Source: Phycisphaeraceae bacterium
Lineage (GTDB): Bacteria > Planctomycetota > Phycisphaerae > Phycisphaerales > Zrk34
Length of the DNA stretch: 5,286 nt
Direction of reading: 5' to 3'
Assembly: GCA_028281485.1 (NCBI GenBank)
Contig: JANQJT010000290.1
Coordinates: 1 to 5,286 of the forward strand
The position numbers and the translations under genes are program-made. The notes under the pieces were generated by a model that was not told the origin of the DNA, made no database searches, and was given only the letters and a program-made list of their open reading frames with translations. This document shows positions 1 through 5,286 of the stretch, piece by piece. How positions within the stretch are numbered: the first letter of the stretch is position 1; each line of letters begins with the position of its first letter.

Positions 1-64
1 TAAGGCCCGCGGTAAAGCACGAAACACCCTTTGCCTCCAATCCGTGCAAAGGAATCGATTGATC

Positions 65-3000
65 ATGAACACGAACACGACATCCCGCACCACGCAACGC
101 CGCGGCAACACGCTCATCCTCGTGTTGGTGACGCTGGCGCTGCTGGTCATGGTTGGCACGGCGCTGCTGCAGGCCTCGCGCCAGGATCGCGACGCCACGG
201 TTCAACTCGGACGCGCCGGCAACATCGAACGCGTCGCCGAGCTCGAGCTCAACCGCGTGCTCAAGGCCATCGGTGACGACCTGGCCCAGGTCGTCGACGG
301 CTCAGAGCCCCACGATTACCCACACGAAAACGTCGACGCCTGGCTCGCCAACTTCGCCCCACGGTTCGAAGGCTCCGATCTGGTCTGGCCCCACATCACC
401 AACATCGCCAACAACCAGTGGGTCCACCGCACCGGCGGCGTGACCGGACACAACGTCAGCCTGACGCCCGTCGACGCCAACGCGGAAAACGAGTCCGCAG
501 AGCTCTACGAGCCGTTCGATCCGAAGTTCTTGATCCGCAACACCGACCTCGTCGATGTCGACGGCGACGGCATCACCGACGGCCGCTTCGTTTACGCCGC
601 CATGCCCATCGTCGACGGCACGCAGTACATCGCCGCGGTTCGCGTGGTCGACCTGTCGGCCTGCATCAACCTCAACGTCGCCACCAGCCTCGTGTCCTAC
701 AGCGGCGGCACGGTCCAGTCCGACGCCGGCGCCGAGGCGCCGCGCTGCCGCTATCTCACCGATGTCGACCTCGGTCGCTTCCTGTTCGAGACCAAGTCCG
801 CCGAGCGGATCGAAAACGCCGCCGGCGCAACCGCCCTGGAGGAGCAGGTCCGCGAGTTCCTGCGTTACCGGTTCGGCAGCCCCGAGCCGCCCACGCCTTC
901 GGCGCCGCTGCCGGTGCTGTGGATCGGTGAGGACCACGCCCGCACAAACTTCTGGAACGGCGGGCCCCGTCTGTACGGCAACTACAACGGCATGTCCGGC
1001 GCCACCACCCAATACCAACGGATCGGCATGGACGTCGAACGCCTGCTCCGCGTGCGCAACGGCCTGAACTCGCCCGACCGCGATACTGCCATCACCATGA
1101 AGTCTGACGGCACGACACCGCACCTCCGTCAATTGCGCCGCCTTTTGCGTGATGCCGATCCTTTAGGTAACAAGATCGATAAAGAGTACCGATTCGACCA
1201 GATCGATCAGATCGACATCGGCGCACCCAACGATCGCAACCAGATCGCGCGCTACTTCGCGATCAACGACACCGAGCTGGCCGTGGACAACGCGCTCGAT
1301 CCGAACGTACCGATCTTCGAGCCGCGCCACATGCTCACCACCGTCAGCGCCACCGGTATTCACACCGCAGGCTACGGCGCCGGCCTGACCCACAAGCTCG
1401 ACCTGAACAACCCCGCCCTCACACCCGCCGAGATCCGCGACCGCATCGTGGCGGTCTACCGCGACCACGGCGCGGGCGACCCCGTCCTCCCCGCCGACTT
1501 CGACGTGCTCCTGCCCGACCCGCTCGAGGCCCAGGAGGCCTTCGCCACGCAGCTCGCGGTCAACATCAAGGACTACATCGACACCGACAGCCGCCTGTCT
1601 CACCTGGCCACCACCATCACCGGCAACAACCACTACGGCCTCGAACCGCTGCCCTTCGTCGCCGAGGCCTTCGTCCAGCACAGCTATCGCACCGATACCG
1701 GTTCATCTTCTCTCACCACACCCCCCAACACATACGATGTGATTTGGACGCGCCAAGGCGGCGGCTTCGCGATCGAAATCCGAAATCCTTTCAATTATCC
1801 GATCAGTCTCGACTACGTGAAAGTCAGGATCGGCGGCCCCGCAGCTTCCGTACGCGAGTTGACGACCGATCTCGGCTCCGTAGACGTGCTCAACCCCGGT
1901 GAAGCCCTGCTGGTTTATCACGAAGAAGGCGATTCCGGTGGCGAAAATATTCTTGCCGCTCACGCCGCAGAGCTTGATGCAGTTGACGGTGTGCCTGACG
2001 ATTCTCAACATCGACTTGATTGGGGTTCCAATCCGTTCAGTCTCGGCGGTGATGTGACAGTTGAGCTTTTGGCTGAAGCTGAGGATGGAAACGATATTGC
2101 ATACCAGATTGTGACCGTTGATGACGTGGACGATCAAGCACACGCCGCCGGCCCGATTGTGCAGACCGGTTTGAATACCGCAATGGCTCCCTGGGGTGGC
2201 GAGGATCCAACCGCAACGAACATCTGGGGCTATATCCACGTGTCGACGATCGGTACGACGGAAGACCTGAACCTGTTGGCGATGCGTGATGCCGATTTCG
2301 ATCGTTCGCAACACAATGTTGATCCAGCGTCAACCGATCCGCCATTACCAATTGACGATTCAATAGACAGTCTGGGTGATCCCGTTGCTAAGACCGGCAC
2401 ACCCAATATTGGCTTGACCGGCACGATTGACACCAGCCGCTACCAGCTGATCTTCCGCAACGAAGACGACACGATGTGGTTCCCCGGTGAGCTGGCCAAC
2501 ATCGTCATCCTCGGCCCGTCGGAGATCGCCGCCACCACCACCATCGCCGACGCGATGCACCAGGTGACCGGCGCCGACGACCTCGAGACCGCCTTCATGC
2601 TCAGCTTCGATCCCGTCCTCGCCGGCGTGATGACCAACGCCGGCAACACACAGGTCCCCCACGCCATGGCGCTGCTCGATCAGTTCACCACGCTCTCGCC
2701 GCTCAGCGACGGCCACGACAACGACGGCGACGGCTCGATCGACGAGCCCGACGAGCTGGCCGTGCACGGACGGATCAACATCAACACCGCGCCCCGCGCC
2801 GTGCTCTACCGCGCCCTGCCCATCCCCGACGACACGATCCGCCAGAGCGTCGTCGACGCCCTGGTCGACTACCGCGACGACATCGCCTCGGTCCAGCGCA
2901 ACGCCGACACCCGTCCCGGCGCCAACGCCTTCGGCATCGCGCTGCTCGGGGAGACGATGGGCATGGTCGACGTGCGCGACGCGCTGCTGAACGATTCGAT

Positions 3001-3322
3001 CGACACCGCGGCCCTCAACGGCGTCCCCATCGACTACAGGCCCGACGGCAGCGTCGACGCCGATGGCGTCGCCGACGACCGCGAAGAACAGCTGCTGCTG
3101 ATGAACTGGCTCGGCCAGATCACCACCACGCGCAGCGACGTCTTCGCCGTCTACATCCTCGTCCGCGGCTACGAGCTGGGCGACCTGACCGATCAGCCCG
3201 GCGATGCGGACTACGTCGAAGAGAAGATGACCGAGCAGCTGCGCATCCTCGCGATCGTCGACCGCTCGACCATTGAGAACATCGGCGATCCGCCGCGCGT
3301 GCTGGCGCTGATCAGGTACTGA
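65..3322 (+). CDS. Very large GspK/PilX-like pseudopilin (membrane-anchored, calcium-loop protein)
   Basis: This 1085-residue protein is probably an inner-membrane or pseudopilus minor component of a type II secretion or type IV pilus-like system; the role is inferred. Residues 12-14 (RRG) precede a hydrophobic helix at about 16-37, giving a prepilin-like cleavage site after G14. Position +5 is Leu rather than the usual Glu, as in GspK/PilX proteins. An Asp-rich loop at 164-172 (DVDGDGITD) is followed by INLNVA at 201-206. VNIKDYIDTDS (499-509) and YGLEPLPFVAEAFVQ (524-538) lead into a beta-rich, possibly lamin-tail-like segment (about 557-730). FPGEL (806-810), an EF-hand-like loop (885-896) and ININTAP (904-910, a GspK-type helix-hairpin-helix entry) follow. 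The C-terminus holds TRSDVFAVYILVRG and IVDRS (1064-1068). The chosen ATG has AGGA at 50-53, 11 nt upstream; GTG at 44 and TTG at 59 are in-frame alternatives. Typical GspK is about 330 residues, so this is roughly three times longer. Bases 1-64 hold no gene; the TAA at 1-3 could end an upstream one. The reading frame is certain, the function moderately so. Confidence 0.7.
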   Translation: MNTNTTSRTTQRRGNTLILVLVTLALLVMVGTALLQASRQDRDATVQLGRAGNIERVAELELNRVLKAIGDDLAQVVDGSEPHDYPHENVDAWLANFAPRFEGSDLVWPHITNIANNQWVHRTGGVTGHNVSLTPVDANAENESAELYEPFDPKFLIRNTDLVDVDGDGITDGRFVYAAMPIVDGTQYIAAVRVVDLSACINLNVATSLVSYSGGTVQSDAGAEAPRCRYLTDVDLGRFLFETKSAERIENAAGATALEEQVREFLRYRFGSPEPPTPSAPLPVLWIGEDHARTNFWNGGPRLYGNYNGMSGATTQYQRIGMDVERLLRVRNGLNSPDRDTAITMKSDGTTPHLRQLRRLLRDADPLGNKIDKEYRFDQIDQIDIGAPNDRNQIARYFAINDTELAVDNALDPNVPIFEPRHMLTTVSATGIHTAGYGAGLTHKLDLNNPALTPAEIRDRIVAVYRDHGAGDPVLPADFDVLLPDPLEAQEAFATQLAVNIKDYIDTDSRLSHLATTITGNNHYGLEPLPFVAEAFVQHSYRTDTGSSSLTTPPNTYDVIWTRQGGGFAIEIRNPFNYPISLDYVKVRIGGPAASVRELTTDLGSVDVLNPGEALLVYHEEGDSGGENILAAHAAELDAVDGVPDDSQHRLDWGSNPFSLGGDVTVELLAEAEDGNDIAYQIVTVDDVDDQAHAAGPIVQTGLNTAMAPWGGEDPTATNIWGYIHVSTIGTTEDLNLLAMRDADFDRSQHNVDPASTDPPLPIDDSIDSLGDPVAKTGTPNIGLTGTIDTSRYQLIFRNEDDTMWFPGELANIVILGPSEIAATTTIADAMHQVTGADDLETAFMLSFDPVLAGVMTNAGNTQVPHAMALLDQFTTLSPLSDGHDNDGDGSIDEPDELAVHGRININTAPRAVLYRALPIPDDTIRQSVVDALVDYRDDIASVQRNADTRPGANAFGIALLGETMGMVDVRDALLNDSIDTAALNGVPIDYRPDGSVDADGVADDREEQLLLMNWLGQITTTRSDVFAVYILVRGYELGDLTDQPGDADYVEEKMTEQLRILAIVDRSTIENIGDPPRVLALIRY
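1685..2432 (+). other. Low-GC block within the pseudopilin gene
   Basis: Codons 541-789 of the pseudopilin gene differ in composition from the rest. By hand count, bases 1681-2460 are about 55% GC, against 72-75% in flanking lines such as 1501-1560 and 2521-2580. In the 60 codons from 1982, 27 end in G or C (45%). In the 60 codons from 2522, 57 do (95%). The frame stays open across both edges. The block covers the beta-rich, possibly lamin-tail-like part, with IEIRNPF at 570-576 and LNPGEALLVYH at 609-619. Replacement or insertion of a domain from a lower-GC relative is the simplest explanation. Relaxed codon selection in a variable domain is an alternative. The edges are estimated to within about 20 bp, and I saw no flanking repeats. 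Confidence 0.6.
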
Positions 3323-3362
3323 TTTCTATTAAACGCAACTGCGACACGCAGTGATTGGAGGC

Positions 3363-3402
3363 ACGGGGCTCGGGAACCTTTACCCGGGCCTCGTCTTTTT
3401 TT
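3363..3402 (+). terminator. Intrinsic terminator after the pseudopilin gene
   Basis: A 12-bp stem (3363-3374 pairing with 3383-3394, ten Watson-Crick pairs and two G-T wobbles) encloses an 8-nt loop. One C and then seven T (3396-3402) follow. It starts 40 bp past the TGA of the pseudopilin gene and should stop its transcripts before the protease gene. There is no matching A-run on the left side, so it appears one-directional. A smaller perfect hairpin (ACTGCG, loop ACA, CGCAGT; 3338-3352) lies just upstream and may stabilise the 3' end. Confidence 0.9.
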
Positions 3403-3456
3403 ATGCCCGTTGCGCGAACGCCCTCCGTTCGGGCGGCGTCAAAGGGTAAACAAGCG

Positions 3457-3462
3457 TATCAT
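3457..3462 (+). promoter_or_regulatory. Candidate -10 box for the HtrA/Deg protease gene
   Basis: TATCAT matches TATAAT at five of six positions and lies in the gap between the terminator and the protease gene, where a promoter is needed. It would start a transcript near 3469 and leave a leader of about 30 nt containing the ribosome binding site. No convincing -35 element sits 16-18 bp upstream (the slot reads CGGCGT), so this is a weak call. A hairpin at 3415-3431 lies just upstream. Confidence 0.3.
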
Positions 3463-3490
3463 GTGGTTGCAGGGCGCGAACAAATAGACC

Positions 3491-3496
3491 GAGGTG
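3491..3496 (+). promoter_or_regulatory. Ribosome binding site of the HtrA/Deg protease gene
   Basis: GAGGTG ends 4 nt before the ATG at 3501 (the GAGG core is 6 nt away). This is the clearest Shine-Dalgarno sequence in the window. It fixes the start of the protease, because the next residues form the hydrophobic N-terminal anchor. Confidence 0.85.
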
Positions 3497-3500
3497 TGCG

Positions 3501-4610
3501 ATGCGATCGATTCATTGGGTGATGGTGTTGGCCGGCTGTGTGGCGATTGGTTTCTGGATCGGCCGAGGCCTGCACAGCGATGCGCCACCGGCGGTGGAGC
3601 CGGCGATGGCCGACGAGGCCGTCCTCAGCGCGCGCGACGACCTGTCCGCCGCCGAGCGCAGGACCATCGAGCTGTTCAGCAAGTCGCGCGGCGCGATCGT
3701 CAACATCGCCACCACCGGCCGCGAGCTCAACGTCTTCACCCGCCAGGTGCGCGAGGTGCAGCGCGGCGTGGGCTCCGGCTTCGTCTGGGACGACAAGGGG
3801 CACATCGTCACCAACTTCCACGTCGTCGCCGGCGCCAGCTCCGCCTACGTCACCTTCGAAGACCAGAGCCAGTACGGCGCACGCCTCGTCGGCGTCTCAC
3901 CCGACCACGACCTGGCCGTGCTGCGCATCGAGGCCCACTCCCGCGACATCGAGGCCCTGCCCATCGGCCGCAGCGCCAACCTCCTGGTCGGCCAACACGT
4001 CTACGCCATCGGCAACCCCTACGGCCTGGACCACACGCTCACCCGCGGCTTGATCTCCGCCCTCGACCGACAGATCACCTCCGTCTCCGGCAGGCCCATC
4101 GAGGGCGCCATCCAGACCGACGCCGCCATCAACCCCGGCAACTCCGGCGGGCCGCTGCTCGACAGCGCCGGTCGCGTCATTGGCGTCAACACCGTGATCT
4201 ACAGCCCGTCGGGCGCCTCGGCCGGCATCGGCTTCGCCGTCCCGATCGACACCGTCAGCCGCGTCGTGCCCCAGCTCATCGCCAAGGGCAAGTACCAGCC
4301 GCCCGTCATCGGCATCGAGACGCACGACCGCATCAGCGCCTCGCTGCTCCGCAACCAGCGCGTCAAGGGCGTGCTCGTGTTGCACGTGCGACCCGGAAGC
4401 GCCGCCCAGCGAGCGGGCCTGGTCGCCACGCGACGCGACGATCGCGGCCGCATCGTGCTCGGCGACGTCATCACCGCCATCGAGGGCAAGCCCATCGCCA
4501 ACTCGAACGACCTGTTCCTCGCGCTCGAACAGCACGAGCCCGGTGACACGGTCGAGGTCAATCTGTATCTGAGAGGCGAGCAACGGACGGTGGAGCTGAC
4601 GCTCGAGTGA
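3501..4610 (+). CDS. htrA: HtrA/Deg family serine protease, DEG1-like, single PDZ domain
   Basis: This is a 369-residue S1C-family (trypsin-fold) protease expected to degrade or refold damaged proteins outside the cytoplasmic membrane. Residues about 4-20 form a hydrophobic N-terminal anchor, and an acidic, Ala/Pro-rich linker follows. The protease domain spans about 55-262. The triad is intact: H107 in TNFHVV, D137 in DHDLAVL and S215 in NPGNSGGPL, almost the same numbering as E. coli DegP (H105, D135, S210). AIGNPYGLDHTLTRG (169-183) and TVIYSPSGASAGIGFAVP (231-248) are S1C signatures. A single PDZ domain covers about 264-369, with the insert ATRRDDRGRIVLGD (309-322) that I recall from plant chloroplast DEG1 and cyanobacterial relatives. 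DegP itself has two PDZ domains, so this is nearer to DegS or DEG1 in layout. The gene sits alone after a terminator. The Cys at 13 lies in LAGC, a possible but doubtful lipobox. The family call is very secure; the physiological substrate is unknown. Confidence 0.95.
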   Translation: MRSIHWVMVLAGCVAIGFWIGRGLHSDAPPAVEPAMADEAVLSARDDLSAAERRTIELFSKSRGAIVNIATTGRELNVFTRQVREVQRGVGSGFVWDDKGHIVTNFHVVAGASSAYVTFEDQSQYGARLVGVSPDHDLAVLRIEAHSRDIEALPIGRSANLLVGQHVYAIGNPYGLDHTLTRGLISALDRQITSVSGRPIEGAIQTDAAINPGNSGGPLLDSAGRVIGVNTVIYSPSGASAGIGFAVPIDTVSRVVPQLIAKGKYQPPVIGIETHDRISASLLRNQRVKGVLVLHVRPGSAAQRAGLVATRRDDRGRIVLGDVITAIEGKPIANSNDLFLALEQHEPGDTVEVNLYLRGEQRTVELTLE

Positions 4611-4626
4611 GCCGGTGATTTGTAGA

Positions 4627-5106
4627 TCAGCCCGCGTTGCCTTCCTTGATGAGCAGCGCCTGGTCGCTGGCCAGCTTGTCGCAGCGTTCGTTTTCCGGGT
4701 GGCCGGTGTGACCACGCACCCACTCGATCTCGATGGTGTGCTGCCCGGCTAACGCGTCGAGCTTCTGCCACAGGTCCGCGTTGAGCACGGGTTTCTTGTC
4801 GGCCTTGCGCCAGCCCCGCTTCTTCCAGCCCGGCATCCACTCGCTGAGGCCCTTGAGCACGTACTCGCTGTCGCCCACGAGCGTGACGCGGCGCGGCCCG
4901 TCCAGCGCCTCCAGCCCGCGGATCACCGCGGTCAATTCCATGCGGTTATTCGTCGTCTGATCCTCGCCGAACGCCTCCTCGGTCTCGCCGCCGGTGGCGT
5001 CGTCGCGCAGGATGTACGCCCAGCCCCCCGGGCCGGGGTTGCCCAGGCAGGCCCCGTCGGTAAAGAGTGTCACAGCGGGTGGATCGTTGGCGGCATCGTG
5101 GGTCAT
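4627..5106 (-). CDS. rnhA: Ribonuclease HI
   Basis: RNase HI cuts the RNA strand of RNA-DNA hybrids in the cytoplasm, removing R-loops and primer remnants. From the ATG at 5106 the protein has 159 residues (E. coli has 155). All key residues are present: D17 (FTDGAC), E57 (NRMELTA), D79 (VGDSEYV), H133 (RGHTGH) and D143 (ERCDKLA). They correspond to E. coli D10, E48, D70, H124 and D134 with a near-constant offset. The basic handle segment WKKRGWRKADKKPV (94-107), which grips the hybrid, is also present. Upstream ATGs at 5115 and 5118 and a longer open frame to 5214 exist. The long frame would overlap the divergent gene, and its extra N-terminus looks like non-coding sequence. No good Shine-Dalgarno sequence precedes the start; a TATGAT box 7 nt upstream suggests a leaderless transcript. 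The gene converges on the protease gene with a 16-bp gap. Confidence 0.95.
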   Translation of the reverse strand: MTHDAANDPPAVTLFTDGACLGNPGPGGWAYILRDDATGGETEEAFGEDQTTNNRMELTAVIRGLEALDGPRRVTLVGDSEYVLKGLSEWMPGWKKRGWRKADKKPVLNADLWQKLDALAGQHTIEIEWVRGHTGHPENERCDKLASDQALLIKEGNAG

Positions 5107-5113
5107 GGGTCTC

Positions 5114-5119
5114 ATCATA
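5114..5119 (-). promoter_or_regulatory. Candidate -10 box for rnhA (possibly leaderless)
   Basis: Read on the minus strand, TATGAT matches TATAAT at five of six positions and ends exactly 7 nt before the ATG at 5106. Initiation at the usual distance would place the first transcribed base at or beside that A. The two earlier ATGs overlap the box and would not be transcribed. The -35 slot with a 17-bp spacer (5137-5142, reading GCGCAA on this strand) does not resemble the consensus. Confidence 0.4.
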
Positions 5120-5136
5120 GCGGGCCGGGCGGCCGG

Positions 5137-5165
5137 TTGCGCGTCGCGCCCGGAGCGTTTAAGAT
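5137..5165 (+). promoter_or_regulatory. Candidate promoter for the gmhA-like gene
   Basis: TTGCGC (5137-5142) is followed after exactly 17 bp by TAAGAT (5160-5165). The -35 keeps the TTG core (3 of 6) and the -10 matches at 4 of 6. The -10 ends 7 nt before the ATG at 5173, predicting a leaderless transcript starting there. A competing reading is translation from the ATG at 5164 using GGAG at 5152-5155, 8 nt upstream, which would need a promoter further left. A perfect dyad (GCGCG-T-CGCGC, 5139-5149) overlaps the -35 and could be an operator. Confidence 0.4.
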
Positions 5166-5286
5166 GTCCGTGATGAACGACACGTCCCAATCGATCCGCC
5201 GCTCCATCGAACACAGCGCACAGGTCATCGCCGCCCTGACCGATCAGGCCGACACGCTGGCGCAGATCGCCGAGGCCGTCGTGGAG
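5164..5286 (+). CDS. gmhA: Probable sedoheptulose-7-phosphate isomerase, N-terminal part (cut by window end)
   Basis: Only 41 codons are present (38 if translation starts at 5173). The visible part has the pattern IRRSIEHSAQVIAAL, then DQADTLAQIAEAVVE. It reads as the N-terminal helical region of the SIS-fold isomerase GmhA, just ahead of where the GGK..CGNGGSA phosphosugar loop would begin. GmhA converts sedoheptulose 7-phosphate to D-glycero-D-manno-heptose 7-phosphate in the cytoplasm, the first step of ADP-heptose synthesis for lipopolysaccharide or S-layer glycans. The start is uncertain: the ATG at 5164 has GGAG 8 nt upstream, while the ATG at 5173 fits a leaderless promoter. The diagnostic motifs lie outside the window, so another SIS-domain protein such as DiaA remains possible. 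Confidence 0.6.
   Translation, partial: MSVMNDTSQSIRRSIEHSAQVIAALTDQADTLAQIAEAVVE

Noticed and set aside
31..59. Promoter with TTGCCT (31-36) as -35 for the pseudopilin gene
   Set aside because: The -10 slot 17 bp downstream (54-59) does not resemble TATAAT. The gene may instead be read from an upstream promoter as part of an operon.
1703..2314. 203-codon open frame on the minus strand within the low-GC block
   Set aside because: It runs antisense to the continuous pseudopilin frame, has no recognisable motif or ribosome binding site, and is open only because the local composition shifts. The plus-strand frame shows sensible beta-strand patterning across the same bases.
3403..3525. Small plus-strand open frame of 40 codons starting at the ATG at 3403
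   Set aside because: It begins directly after the terminator T-run with no ribosome binding site in range (the nearest GGAGG, 3357-3361, is before the hairpin) and overlaps the protease start in another frame.
3897..4715. Long minus-strand open frame opposite the protease
   Set aside because: It is antisense to a gene with an intact catalytic triad. Its Val/Asp/Gly-rich translation is the usual mirror of high-GC3 coding sequence.
5107..5214. N-terminal extension of RNase HI up to 5214
   Set aside because: It would run through the start of the divergent gmhA-like gene. The extension has no RNase H features, and the protein from 5106 already matches the family length.

Overview
The window is high-GC DNA (about two thirds G+C by eye, with about 95% G or C at third codon positions in a typical stretch) carrying four protein-coding genes. 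The best guess for the source is a planctomycete, probably of the Phycisphaerae type. This rests mainly on the first gene, a very large pilin-like protein with DNDGDG calcium-type loops and INxN motifs, a style I associate with that phylum. The taxonomic call is inference from protein style, not from a marker gene.

Layout: (1) 65-3322, plus strand, a 1085-residue GspK/PilX-like membrane-anchored pseudopilin, followed by a clear intrinsic terminator at 3363-3402. (2) 3501-4610, plus strand, a membrane-anchored HtrA/Deg serine protease with one PDZ domain and an intact catalytic triad, close in style to the chloroplast/cyanobacterial DEG1 type. (3) 4627-5106, minus strand, a complete RNase HI, convergent with the protease and only 16 bp from it. 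(4) From 5164 or 5173 to the window edge, plus strand, the first about 40 codons of a probable sedoheptulose-7-phosphate isomerase (GmhA, SIS family), divergent from rnhA.

The four genes do not form one operon or pathway. Gene 1 may end a pseudopilin or secretion operon entering from the left (the window opens with TAA), and its terminator separates it from the protease gene. The rnhA/gmhA pair shares a very short divergent control region. In it, each strand has a TANNAT box exactly 7 nt before an ATG, and the two predicted -35 slots coincide.

The points most worth a second look are a sharply bounded low-GC block inside gene 1 (about 1685-2432, third-position GC about 45% against about 95% next to it), the size and domain make-up of that pseudopilin, and the mirror-symmetric, possibly leaderless promoter pair at 5104-5175. 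I see no CRISPR array, tRNA, rRNA, insertion sequence or defence system here.
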